64,000 nucleotides of DNA from assembly GCF_036373705.1 (NCBI RefSeq), contig NC_089855.1, forward strand, positions 31,708,719 to 31,772,718. The letters run 5' to 3'. This stretch comes from Amia ocellicauda. Taxonomy: Eukaryota; Chordata; Actinopteri; Amiiformes; Amiidae. Made by a program: the position numbers and the translations under genes. Positions 34,346 to 47,167 of this stretch are shown one piece after another; within the stretch, counting starts at the first letter, position 1; every line of letters begins with the position of its first letter. The notes below the pieces were generated by a model that saw only the letters and a program-made list of their open reading frames with translations, was not told where the DNA came from and did no database searches.

Positions 34346-34883
34346 TAAACATCTTAAATAAAATAATGTTTTAAAGATTTTAGTCAAAACTAGAATCCTT
34401 CGATGGATCAAATGCGCATTATAAGATCACTACTGAAGCACGCTAATAACAGATGTTCAAAACAATCTGCTCATTGTATTAATACTTAGATTACATTTCT
34501 TACAAACCAACACATTGAATACTTAATTTGACTAAGAAAAAGTGTAATGGAAATGAATCATAGTGTTCTAAGAATTTACTTTCTAATAGAACGAAACATT
34601 CTTTCAAAAGCCGTTTTTGTTCTTTAGGAATTAACAACCTGGATTGGTTTCAATAAGATGGGCTATACCTTATAAAAGTGCAGCACTCTGACACAGCGCA
34701 GAGGTACAATGCAAAAGTGAAAACAGAAAAAAATACAATATGCCAAACAAATCCCCTTCTTTTTACTCCTTCCAGCTACCAATGCGACAAAACACTAATT
34801 TTAAAACCTTCTCAGTTGGACTCTCAACACTTTCTCTTCCCAGATCCAGTACAAATTGAATTATATGACACTACTGAACTTAC

Positions 34884-34945
34884 CTTAACGGACATACACA
34901 CTCCTTATTCCGCACTTGGGCTGCTTTTCTTCTGTTGGTAGCCCA
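34884..34945 (-). other. sik1: probable non-coding first exon of sik1
   Basis: On the - strand a strong donor, AAG|GTAAGTTC, ends a candidate exon at 34884. About 60-90 bp upstream is a TATA-like TATTATAATATCC (about 34962-34974). Together with the acceptor at 34228 this would give a two-part 5' leader. It is inferred from motif placement only; a start further up in the CpG-rich region is the alternative. Confidence 0.4.
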
Positions 34946-35159
34946 GGTCAAATCACTTCATGGATATTATAATACACAATATATTTCAAGAAGTACACAA
35001 CTTGTAGGCCAGACTCATAAATGGTACACAGTATGGCCAGAGTTTATGTACAACTAGTTTTTTGGTACTGTGCTTCACTTCTGGCTACATGGTATCCCGG
35101 GTTTGTGAGCTCCACTGGCATGCGGAAAGCTACAATCTAATACTCAGCTGGGAACTCCT

Positions 35160-35450
35160 CCCCCGGCCTCCCTGCCATAACAAATTGATACCTGCCTCAT
35201 TGACGTCACACCCGCGTCAGAGTTTCGAACAGGGCGCAAGGCCGGGCGCGAGCGCAAGGCACCCGTTGCCGGGCAACCGTGCGGCTCTGCCTGCTCTGAC
35301 GCGCGCGCTGATGGGGCGGTTGCCAGGCGACGGACACGATGACGCCAGTCCCGCGATGTGTCACCACGTGATTTTTCCTCTCAAGCTGTTATTGTTGCTG
35401 TAGAGCCTCTCCGCTCCGGCTCCTCCTGCTGGAAGGGATTAGGCACTTAA
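35160..35450 (-). promoter_or_regulatory. sik1: sik1 upstream CpG-rich promoter with CRE and RFX X-boxes
   Basis: A full palindromic CRE (TGACGTCA) is at 35201-35208. A perfect X-box GTTGCC-G-GGCAAC is at 35265-35277, and a near-perfect one, GTTGCCAGGCGAC, at 35319-35331. A CRE-like TGACGCCA is at 35340-35347 and an E-box CACGTG at 35365-35370. The surrounding DNA is CpG-rich. SIK1 is a known CREB-induced immediate-early gene in mammals, so the CRE is expected. The X-boxes suggest additional RFX control. Confidence 0.75.
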
Positions 35451-35592
35451 AACATTATATGGCTTGGTTTTCTGCACGGCCGCCGACCCCGCTAAACCCC
35501 TGCAGTGCCGCGGGACCGGTAGAGACACGTTTTGTTTCTGACCTTTCAGCACTGTGTCGGCTCTGTGAACTTTTTGATTACTTTGCAAATCC

Positions 35593-35603
35593 AAGATGGC
35601 GTC
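35593..35603 (+). promoter_or_regulatory. YY1-type motif AAGATGGCGTC
   Basis: This matches the YY1 consensus in the + orientation, typical of sites just downstream of transcription starts. It suggests divergent transcription away from sik1. The ATG inside it opens only a 21-codon frame, so no protein-coding exon can be claimed. Confidence 0.4.
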
Positions 35604-35699
35604 TTTACTTCGCAGGAACTCGGAATGTTTCGTCAGTTTCCGATTCCTTTTCCCTATCTGATACCACAGACACATTCTAATGCATTGTTGCTGATGTTA

Positions 35700-38600
35700 G
35701 GTGACTAGGTATTTATTGTATAGCTAGCTGACGTCTGATTATTTACAACTCAATATGAAGGTGTTGTATCAAATATAACTTGATATATAACTTTACATTG
35801 TAGTTTATATTAGTTTTACAAGTTGCGAAACTTGTATATTAGTTTTTGCACCTGCACAAGGTCACTTAGCCCCCCCGCCCACTCCTAGGTGGGGTTTTTC
35901 ACATGGGTTTCCCCAGGTTTCTTACACATGTATCACATGATAAATACAGTTGTGTGATATTGTCACTGTGCAGAGAGTCAGTTGAACCCCATGTGTGCAT
36001 TAACATATGTGGCCTGCAATTATTTTGTGGCACACCTTCAAGGGTTTTGCCAAGCACTTGCCTCACCACAAAATGCAACTGCACCCTCTGGTTTGCCTTG
36101 ATATATATATATATTTTTCCTATTGAGTCCAACTGGAGTCTGGACAGCACCCCTAGTTCAGATTCCTAAGTTTGCACTGTTGGTGGTAAAGCAGGAACCC
36201 TAATTAAAAACAAATATAATTATGCTCCTAAAGCCCACTAAAACTCACAATTAATTTCAATACAGTGTCATATGATTTATTTCAAACAGTTTGTCGGTAG
36301 AATGGAGAGAATAATGTTTTGGTTTTCTTCTTCTTCCCAGATGCAAACCAACTCTTAAAACCACACACAGAATGTCCCTGGACGCAAAATCGGTACATAA
36401 TATCTCATCACTGCTGTCACAGGGCTTTGAAACACTAGATAAACTCTCTCGTCCATGCGGGGCACACAGTTTCGCAGTGTCCTCTCTGTCAGTGCTGACT
36501 GCTGAGCGCGGTGGGGGCTAATGCATCACTGCTTCCTGCTGGGGCAGAGAAAATGAAAGCCCATTTCATTTGCTGCTGCATTCCCAATTAAATCCCATCA
36601 ATATCAATTTGCAGTTTGCTGGTGTGCTCAGCCGTTCCCTGGTGAGCACACATTTTTGTGTGGATGAGCTGAAGGGCAGGCAAGGAGGCATAACTTGCTA
36701 AAACTAAAACTAAATACATAATAATACATAGTTTTTCTTGACTATTTCAACATTTCCAGTCAATTTCTAGAAAGGGGTAGTTCAGTCATGTTTGTAAACA
36801 GCTCTGTGCCTGAAGGGAGCTATTGTGTTTTGTGGCAAGGTTTAATTGTACACTGTGCATGTGCCTAAGTATCTCACTGACGTCAATGTCCCCTGAGTGT
36901 TCAAGAGTGTGCAATCTCCCAGTGTCCAGTCTTTTGACAGGCAGGTCGCTGGATTATGCAAATCAGATGCTCCAAATAGGTCTACTACAATTTCACGTTA
37001 CCATTAGAACATTTTTTTCACCAATTTGTGCTACATGCTAATCTCCATGACTGCAGGCTCTTTTCCAGCCTTCCTCGCCAAACTCTGCCCCTGGAGAGAG
37101 CTCCAATTCAGTTTTCTAACTCACTCGACATCAACACTAAGACTGAGAACACTTGTTAGGTAATGATCATATAAGTAAGTGGCTTCTGCAGTTAAGGGAA
37201 CTGTGATCTTTGAAGGGTATTCAAGGTGTTTGTTCCCAATTATATTTTAATGACTGAGTGAATCACTGTGTCACTGAATTCAAGTTTTGTAAGATCATGA
37301 TTTAAGGTTAACCTGTGATTTAAGGTTGCCCGTGTTAGAGAGATGCCAACAATAATGTCACAATGGCTTTCAGATACTGTTAAAGTCATTGATGTTATAC
37401 TTGTGTCCCCCAAACCAGGGACATCAATTTCTCACCCCATGATGATCTGTCAAACACCAGCTGCTGTTCTGCTAGTCATTTGTCATAATTTGTATATCAT
37501 GTCAGGCCTGCACATTTTAATGGAGTGAGACTCTACATGTTTTCACATTTCTAGCATGCCTCTAATTAATCAAAAGATATTCTCAATGCAACAAAAAGGC
37601 AGCTGATGCTTCCACAAAATACCCACAAAAAAATTATATATAAATCTGCAAATCATCAATGATTGTGTAAAAGATAATCAAAATGAAAAATTACGTTTTC
37701 TTTTTTTTCAATACAATTTTTAGCAGACAGATGCAGAAGTTAACTGCATTTTACATGATTTTGTTGAAGGAGATGACATTGCTGAAGACCGTCAAGGGCT
37801 AAATGTAATAGATAGGCCTACATTTAACCAAACATACACAAGAATAAATAATACGTTTTTTGATTTCAAAGCAGACTGTCTGTTTAACTGTGTGTGCTTT
37901 CATACCAGTTTTATTGTTCATTGTTGAAAACATAACAATGCCTTAAACTACACTTTCAGAACAACATTGTAAAGTTAATTCATAGGTTATAGCTGCAAGC
38001 ACAGAACTGGTCCAGCCTAGAATACTGGGAGGAACAGTCAAAGCAGGACTGTGAAATTCCTGCAGGACTTTAACATTTAATTATGACAAAACTATGACAA
38101 GAGATCAATCAAATCTTGGCTTTGAGCACTAAAATGTGCCGGATTCCACGTACGTTTAAGAAACTGAAATAATACACTTATATCGCTGTTAGACTGTGGG
38201 AGGGACACCCCCTATGTACCGAAGGGGACTTTTCCTCAGTGTAAGACAAGCCCATGCATGTGGCCACAAGCAAACACACAGCCAAGGCAGTTCTTACAGG
38301 TACAAAGGCCCAAAGAAGCAAAGCCATTCGCACAGGGCTTTGTATAAATATCTCACCTAACCGCTAAAACAAAAAGGTCAGGCCCACACAGCTGGTCTGT
38401 TTTGAGCAGGCGGGATCCAAACAAAACAAAATGCAAATCTCAAGATGCCACAACAAAGGTCACCTCCCTCACCTGATTGCTCTGCAGGAGTAAAACATGG
38501 ATGGCATGTCATCTAGCATGCAGCACAGAAATAAAAACCACCATACAGGGTGGTGGAATTCACCTGGCTGTCCAGTTATCACTGTAGCCACACAGGGGGT

Positions 38601-39290
38601 ACATTTGCAACAATGGGTACAAAGGGGAAAGGACAATACCATGATTGGCATGTTTTTGTTAGTATGGATGGAGGAAATACTTTTATTTATTTTTAATAGA
38701 GCAGGCAATTAAGGCAGATAGGCCTCACTGGGGTTTGGGAAATTTCACTTCCTTTTCCCTGTCTGAAAGATATGGTTTAGGATATGTTTGAAGTGGTTCT
38801 GCACAAAACTGTATTTATGGAAGTATGTAGAGTATGTGCCCATATTTTGGGAAGTGGTAACTATGCGTGAATGAAAGAGTTTCTGCGTTTTAGAAATGTT
38901 GGAGGGCGTGTTGATTTTGCTCCAAGGTTATTCCCCCATACAGAGTTGACACAGCCGGTGGACTGCAGTAGCCAAGACAACAAGGTTGAGTGTAACAAAG
39001 TAGAATGAATTGGGCAGGGGAAAAAAAGGAAAGTGTAGTTTTCTATATTTATTCAGATTTAACATTCAAAGGGGTTAGAAAATGTGTTGTATGTTTATTA
39101 TTTAATCTTTAAGTTGAACAATGTTGTTGCATGCTCATAGTGGTTCACTGTTCACACCCAATGAGGTTATGGGTTACAATGCTTTACTGCATTCCTTTGT
39201 GTTTGCCACACTGACATTTCTCTTAACTACCACACTGGGTTTCCTGTCACGTCACAGATGGGTATTCATAATGTGTTTCGCACAGAACAT
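35700..39290. other. gene-free DNA upstream of sik1
   Basis: No exon is recognised. A second full CRE (TGACGTCA) lies at 36878-36885 and an octamer ATGCAAAT at 36956-36963. Confidence 0.5.
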
Positions 39291-39296
39291 CCCGCA

Positions 39297-39327
39297 CCCC
39301 ACCCCCACCACCACCACCACCACCAAT
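39297..39327. repeat. (CCA)n tract
   Basis: A C-rich run followed by about seven ACC units is directly visible. Confidence 0.85.
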
Positions 39328-41204
39328 CCCCAATTTAAACCAAAAACTCAGAATCAAGAAAAATCCCAAAGGTTTCATAGCTGTCTCTTCAAAAGCACAT
39401 TTTATAAGAAGAATAACAACAAGATCAATTCTAACAATAATACAATTTCCACAATATACAGTATATGTAAAGATCTTAAAGAAACCCAACTGAGAAAATG
39501 ATTCAGTTAAATTGGTAATAGATTTCTCCGGCTGTAATGAAAATCTGAGCTCACTTTGACTGCCCAGGAATTGCCTTTATATAAAGCATTTTGGGGCCTG
39601 GCCTCGATCCTGTGCGATGCTGTAACTCACTGCCTGGAGTGGTAATTCAGGTTTCTCTGGGCCCTTGCATGTTTCACTGTAAGTAACAAAAAGGCAGATA
39701 CACACCGAGCCTCCTTCTAAAGGTCAGCAGCGAATTATACCTACAATACACTGCACCAGGTCAGGTTTGCACTCAAGTCACAAGTGCGCTGACACCAGAG
39801 GAATACAAGAGAATGCTTCTGTCAGAAAGGCTTATGTATTGTCGTATGCCTTGGCAAAGCCATAACTGCTACACTTCTCTGAATCCACACTTTGTACACA
39901 TGGTAAAATAATTTGCTTAGCCTAGCCTTCACTGCCTACAAGGGCTTTGCAAAGATCAATTTAGGCAAATGTTTTTTTCCTCACAATGTGGCTATTGTCC
40001 CAAAAAGATGCATCTGACAAGGATGCCGTGGAGCAAAACAGTCTTTAAGAAGTGCAGCGTTGTGAACCTTACCTTGCTTCAATTAGCTGGTGAATCAATG
40101 GGGACAAAAATAATAATAAAAAAAAAAAACAGCCAGGATCAAACACGGCACTTAGCACGTATTTGAACAATGGCTTCTAAAATTACCCAGCTTCTCAGGT
40201 GCATATTGGATGACTTAGGGAGGAAAATCAATATGCATGTTTCAAATAAAAAGAGCCCAGTCATCATCTATCAAGAGCAAACCCAAGTTCGTATATATTT
40301 TAACCTGCAATGTACGCGAACCTCCAGGTCACACCAGCATTACAATCTTTTCTTAGTCAAATGAAGAGCTGGGGAAGAGTTCACATTTGGCTTTCATGAA
40401 TATCGAATGCAAAAAAAACAAATGACAAAGTAACATAGCACTAAAGCATTCCACTACTCTCTAAGGTGTATGTGCAGATCAGAGTTTCCAGACAGATAAC
40501 CTCGTCAGGTTACTTCTTAAATATCCTTCTTGGTGCAAAAAAAGATAACTGTTTAGCTCTAAGAGTTATCTTATTACAGGGGAATCCCCAACTTAATTTA
40601 TTTTAACACAATATGTGTGTTGATCATGTTTAAACACCTGCATACAAAAAATAAAATTCATTGGAAAGAATTCAGTGCTGAAAACCTCAGCCTGAACATT
40701 ATTACGATTAGTACAACTACTACCAAAAATAATAATAGCATCACTAATGAGAATTACTTAAACAACAGAAGCAACATCTAGCACGATGTGATGCTTTGTT
40801 CGAGAGCCTGTTATTTGTTCTTTCAGTGATTAACTCTTTCACTGTAGGGCACTATAGATGTTTTGGTGGTGTTGTTATTGTACTGGCGTTGAGGTGAAAG
40901 CTATGGGAGGAATTTGACTGTGCCTGTGGGTGGTTAGTGCAAGTGATAGGCCACAATAGCCTGTGACGCTGAAGCAAGTCCTATCTGAAATTAGACAAAT
41001 GATACACACACACCCCACACGTGCTTGCTCAAGAAACTGCATTGTCAATACTCTCATATTAGGCAAAAGAAAAATGCCATGGAATGTTGATTAGCAAAGA
41101 AGTGGAAATAAATAATTGGAAGAACTTTGGCTCTTCCTATTGTAATGCTTTTATCCAACTGTCTCATTATGAGATGTCACAGTTTCAGGGTGGACAAACT
41201 CCTT

Positions 41205-41350
41205 TCCTAGAGAGCAACGGGAGTTCCTGGATTTCATTTCACATCGGGTCTTAATTGAAGTCATTATTAGGATGAGAAGTTGAATCCTTTGTTTATTCCA
41301 GGTCTTAATCGTTGGTAATTAAAAGGCATGCTATTGCCTACCCCTGTTAT
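41205..41350. repeat. degraded dispersed repeat, copy 2
   Basis: It shares CTTAATTGAAGTCA (41250-41263) and CCAGGTCTTAA (41298-41308) with the copy in cryaa intron 2, in the same order and orientation. The family is not identified. Confidence 0.4.
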
Positions 41351-43309
41351 AGACGATTCTCACCGCTGCTTCTAAGTCACCTCAATGCGGCACAGACGCA
41401 ATGAGAAACACCCCCTCCTTCTCCATCCTGGAAGTGTTTGCTCATTAAGGTGGAACGGGAAGTCTTTTCACAGTATCAGCTAATTTTGGAAGTGCCATGC
41501 AGGGTATCATTTCTACACACTGCTTGTGAAAGGTTTCCTCCGCCCCCCCCTCCCCCTTCTCCGTGCTGGTAATCATGCAGTGTGTAGGAATGGATTCAGA
41601 TTCAGATAAGAAAGAAAGAAAAAAATAATCTCACACCCACAGAAAGTGATGATCAGGTATTTCAGGAAAACTCGCTGCTGTGTCAGTGTCATGACATTGA
41701 ATTTTTACTGTTCGATCTCAGAAATGTCAGAAAACACCTGGGACGTATGCAGTTTATTTCTCGTGCAGTTTTTTTTCTGGTTAGTTTGCTCATTTTGTTT
41801 TTCTGTTATTGGTGGCGGTTTTATCATGCACGGTAGAGGTTCGTATTCCCATACAGCCCCAGAGCATTTTTTTCTCCAGGAGCAGACAGTATGGCTCAGT
41901 GTGCAGTCGTATATCTCAGGGATAATACTAAATTAGACAGACTATGTCCTACAAAACTACAAACACTGGTGTGGGAAAAAAATAAATTTTAGGGGGATTC
42001 TATACTTCAGTGCATGAGGCAAAAAAGCGGTGTTGCGTACACTGCAGAAAATATGTCAACTAACTACTTACTAGACTAAAGAGTAATTACTAGAGTGGCT
42101 TTTGGTTTGCTTGTTTGTTTACATGTTGATAAGCAGTTTCCATCTGTGACAGAACCATGACAGGAAAACCTGATACAGTGACACACGACCACCCAGCCAC
42201 TGATCAACATGAACTGGACAAAAGAAAATGCATATATATATAAAAAAAGAATCGCCTTGCTGACAAAACACCGCTGAGGTATAAGTGACTTGCTCTTACT
42301 CCCAAACCACAGTTTAATTCCATCTTTGCCTCCATGAATTCAATGTTCAATGGCATTTACAGAACTATTGGTGGCAGGGGAACAGTTTGAAGTCATGTTT
42401 GATGCTAATGCTGTAAGACCTGCTGGTGAAAACGTGTTTTTCAAGTGATTGAATTCGTGATTGAATGGTCCATTTTCCACAACACGCTAACATTTCCCTC
42501 CCCTCCCTTCCTTCCTTGGTTACTTACAGAAGAGCGTCTCAGTTCATTTCTAACTGAACAGTTCATATTTCTAACGCAATATGCAATCACCAGCCAAACC
42601 CTTACAGTGTGTGGTCCTCTGCAGTGATGCGGCACGTTTTCCAAAATAGTAGATCGCCTGTTGCACTACATGACTGGTTGGTTGCATAAACGGCGGTGGA
42701 AAAACAGGAGCTGCGGAGGGCGAACGTCACTCCTGCCACAAGATGACTAAGCAGTAGGATGTGAGTGACTTCACAGTGGCATGAGAGTGGAAGCTCATTT
42801 AGCAAGGTAATTCTTCACAGAGCAGGCTGCCCTGACAGAGCTATCCATCAAGTCAGTTTCCCTTGTCTGGGAAGAAAAAGCAACCCAAAATATAACACCT
42901 CAGTATTTTCACAGAACTCCTTGAAAATTGTATGGCCTTATTTGGATTTATTTACTTATTTTTGTACTAACACGGCATGCTCTTTTTTCTCCTGGCCTAA
43001 TTCTATGGTTCTTTTCAGTCTTGTTTGGTTCCCAGGGATCAGTGTCTCTCTCCTGTTCTCCTGTGTTGTGCAGTTGTGTTGTCTTGGGTTTCTTTACTTT
43101 TTGTTTCTTGCAGACTGATGAAATGTTGATTTCAGCCTGTTTGCATGTTGTTGGTATTATGTACATAATGCAACTATTTGCATTTGCGTACAGTACTGAG
43201 ATATTGTTATCGGGTGGGGGGGGGGGGGGCTTTTTTCTTTACTCATGTTCTTTGTTCATTGTATGAGGTTTTTGTTTATGTTTAACAAGGGGACCATTAC
43301 ACCACTACA

Positions 43310-43336
43310 ACTACTACTACTACTACTACTACTACA
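43310..43336. repeat. (ACT)n microsatellite
   Basis: About nine tandem ACT units are directly visible. Confidence 0.95.
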
Positions 43337-46300
43337 CTGATTTAAGGAGTATGTGATCTGAATACCAGAGACACTGCAGTTGTCCAGTGGGGAGTCACTC
43401 ACTGCACGAAATGCACAGGGACACTGACTCAAACTTAGTCATCCTGTGCATGTGGACAGAGCAAGTAGAAAAAAAAGACAGATTACTGGACAAGCTCTTG
43501 CTGACCCTAGAAATGTCAATGGACTGAGTCCCCAAAGACTCCCAGAAGTGTGAGACATGCCTGTCAACAAATTATGGGAACGTCATAGGGGAACTGGTGC
43601 CAAAACATCACTCACCCAATTCCATTCAGAGCACATCTCGTCCTGGTCTACTGAGGAAAACTCAAGGTGCCATTCAGATTTACTGTCAAGGATGTTTCAG
43701 CATTGTGTTAGTATCAGAGGTAATGTCAGGGCAAGGCTGTACAAGCACTGACTATCAAACCATAGATGATTCTTTAAACTCTAAAATATGACTTTTATTT
43801 GAGTTATTATACATTTTTCTGGTTTTATGACTGTTCCTTTTTATAATATTATATAGATGTCAAGTAACCCTATTGTTACAGGTGTCAAAAGTGACATTAA
43901 ACACTTTTGTAGTTGCTTTTTAAATTGATAGCTTGATTTAGTGTATGTTTAACTCAAACTCAGAATTATACAATTTATGTTTTAATTACATACTGTGTTT
44001 TCTGCATTTTGTGCCTTTGTATATGTCTTAACTGGATGTTATTCTCTGACTCATTGCTTGTTACATGTCTGATTATAAAATTCCAGCAATAATAATAATT
44101 ATTAATTGTTATAAAGTATTAAAACCAGCTTTGGCAACTAGAGTAATTTGCTAAAACTGTTAAATGACTCCCCACCTAAAGATCGTTACCCCGACAAAAC
44201 TGTTACTGCACTGCATTGCATTAAAGCAGATGCTGTCATACATAGCCTACAGCAGTATCAGAGGACAGTGTGTTCAGGTCAGTGTCAGTGATGGAAGGAA
44301 ATAATACAGAACCTAGACGAAATCAAAACTTTCACCTACTCATAAACCGCACAATATAAACCTGTGTCCTATAGTGGGTTCTTTTAATGTCAGAGGGTAC
44401 TTTTTGGACTACTTATGATAAGGTACATGTCTGTAATGTGTGATTCATGGGTAGGTCAAAGTTTTGATCTGGTCTTGTCCAGTATGTCTTACAAAAGTGT
44501 GTGAAAGCAAAGATGTCACTTCAAGGTGTTAATTGCACACCCACATTGTTGGGAGACACTCCATGGGATTATTGTGCCTCACTCTTTTTGGGGAGCAATT
44601 TGCATACGTGAGTCTCCTCCACGCCGTGCTGCTTTGTTGTGTCTTGGGTTGATATGTGCAGGTGTGCGGTATCAGTTCTCTCTGCTGAAGGAGACCACAG
44701 TGTCCCATTAATCAAGCTCCTAATGCTGTAACAGCTGGAATCCTGTCTAGCAATAACAGGACAGCAACTGAGCACAAGACTCAGTGTGCAGAACGCATTG
44801 TAACATAGGCCAGGATAACAGAGCACTTTGCATTTTAAATGTTGACCCATAATGTCCCACGTTAATCTGACTAGGCTTGGCAGTATGATGAACTGACTTT
44901 GGCTTTGAATGTTGAAGTGAACAATAATATGCATAGGTCTGTCTCTCTGAAAAACTGGAGTGGTCAACAAGTCACTCACTGGAAAATGGTCAGGTACATT
45001 ACATGGTGTGAGAAGGACCAAGAGGCACACTGCCAATACAAAAATAAACATAACATAGTAAATATATTCATAAAGATTTGAAAATATTTTCATGTGTGTT
45101 TAAACGTACATCAGGCACAATTTGACATATGCTCATATTTATTATATGTAAACATTTGCCAAAGTGAATTTAAATATTTTTACATATGCTTTACATATAC
45201 TAAACCCTATTCTAGTATATCTTCACAATATAAATGTAAGTAGTATTTCTGTCCATTTGTATATATTGCAGTATGTATATCAAATATGCTTTTAGGATAT
45301 GTTTTGTTAATTATTTCTCATGTCTCCATCAAAATTGTAATTTGGGCTGTAATGGCGACCTTGCATACGCCAAATGCACTGAATTACCGTTTCTGGTCTG
45401 GGAATGCTAAAGAAAATTCAACTGGTTACAGATTAGGACTGCAGTTAGGGTTTGAAGGATAGGACAGGGTTCAGAGAATCTGTTTTGAGACTGAAATCTG
45501 TCTTCAGAGCTTGCATGCCCAGCTTATAAATGTCTCTGAAAGCTAAATTCAAGCCAAGGTGAAACACAGGTGAGCAATGGGATACTTTAAAGATATACAG
45601 TCTGTGTAATTTAAATTAAAAACTTGCCTTCAGTTGCTAAGCTTATTGCAGTACTTTGTTGGGTAGTGTGGGCATTCTTGGCAAAGTATAAAATGATTCA
45701 AAGAGGGCAGACAAAGCAATTATATCCAAAACCACAAAATACAATACAGCTCAAAAAACAAAACAAAAAACATGTACAACCAGTCTTTCCCCATGAGTTG
45801 ATAAAATACTCTTACAGGGACATCCTGTTTTATAATACACAAATCTAACTACAACAAAAAAGTTCTGTTTAAAGAATTAAAACAAGTTAAAAATAAAGCT
45901 AACTGTCAATCAAAATAAGAAGAGAAGAAGAAAAGGAGGAATCTTTTCCTTATGTTTGCCATGGTTACTGGCTGCAAACTAACCTACACCTTGCTTGCTG
46001 GTGCTGTTTTTTTATCGGTAAAGATCTAGGCTTTGCAGTTCTGCAGTGCAGTGCAATTCAATACATCTTAGCTGTTGTGGGGCCCACGTTTCCTTAGTGA
46101 GACTAAGCTGCAGTGGTTTCAACGGGCACTCACGTAGGCTGCCCTTGTTTTTCAAAGTTTTGCCTCTTGTGATTGTTCAGCAGCTAAGCTTTGCCCCCAG
46201 CTTTGGGCTTTTTAGTCAGTCTGTCATGATGAGCAATGGTGACTAACAGCTCCGGTGGGAACTGCGTTTCAAAAAGAGCAGCTTAAAGGATTAGAATATT

Positions 46301-46799
46301 AGCTGGAGGAGGGACAGCTGTCAGGCTGCACGGCCATGTGATGTCTTATATCTCGAATTTGCGGCCGTGTCTTTTGAACCTTTAGGAGGAGGCATCCCTG
46401 AAAGCATGGCTCTGTGCACGTCAGAAGTGGCTGGCTTCTTTTTCGCTAATTCCCACAGGGCAATGTCGAAAAGGCTGCCACAGTCTCTTGGGGAGGATGG
46501 TGAAACCAAAGTTCATTTGGAGGATTCATGCTGGTTAGTTGTAGTCAAAACTCATCCCACATTCTTACACCTTCCCACTCAAGTCGCAGGACTGCAGAAA
46601 CATCTGGATCTCAGCATGCGTGTAGAGCCAGCAATTGTGACTATGGTCTTGTCGTTGTCTGGTTTAAGGACAAATATTCTGAAAACTTCAGTATTCAGAA
46701 TTTTACTGAAACAAAAGGTCACAGAAAACAGTATCTAAATGAGCTGATCAGTTATATAATATAAAAGCTGGGGGCAAAGCTTGTAATATTAGTCCTCTA

Positions 46800-47118
46800 T
46801 CCCTGCTAGATAGCACTTCAGCTTATTATGCTCCTCGCGTTCTTGATTGTTTTCCTCCTTGCTCCCTTTCCCATAGCCCTCGTCTGTAACCCTACATCTT
46901 GACAGCACTTAGCTTTCACCATCCAGGATGTAGGAAGTCTCTTACTGTACTTGTGTAAATTGTAAATTGGAATTTGTAAAATGTATTATTTTGAATTGCT
47001 ATGTTTTAGCTAAGTTGAATTTGTAATGATTGATGCCTTGTACTTCTCTGTATTTTTGCACTTTGTTTGCACTTATGTTGTAAGTCGCCCTGGATAAGGG
47101 CGTCTGCCAAGAAATAAA

Positions 47119-47165
<47 letters not shown>
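46800..47165 (+). mobile_element. SINE-like dispersed repeat ending in (AAT)n
   Basis: The 3' portion carries the motif GTAAGTCGCCCTGGATAAGG continuing to GCGTCTGCCAA (47079-47110). This motif is widespread at the 3' end of fish interspersed repeats, and an AAATAAAAATAATAAT tail follows (47113-47164). The left boundary is a guess, as no target duplication was found. A diverged core in reverse orientation lies at 13887-13917. Confidence 0.55.
47113..47164. repeat. (AAT)n microsatellite
   Basis: About fifteen AAT units form the tail of the preceding repeat. The poly-Tyr and poly-Ile frames across it are artefacts. Confidence 0.95.

Positions 47166-47167
<2 letters not shown>

Larger units (their letters stand above)
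39330..46780. other. gene-free intergenic DNA
   Basis: AT-rich with many short reading frames, none with a recognisable domain. It contains the repeat copy at about 41205-41350, a G-run at about 43213-43229 and a (CTA)n tract at 43310-43336. Confidence 0.5.

Noticed and set aside
35596..35661. Short ORF starting in the YY1 motif (MASLLRRNSE...)
   Set aside because: It stops after 21 codons with no donor site in between; not enough to call an exon.
39121..39501. 126-codon ORF with Thr and Asn runs
   Set aside because: It spans a (CCA)n tract and AT-rich low-complexity DNA, with no domain.
46321..46738. ORF of 123 codons on + with a 62-codon frame opposite it
   Set aside because: No recognisable motif, no splice signals and no conserved neighbour; probably chance.
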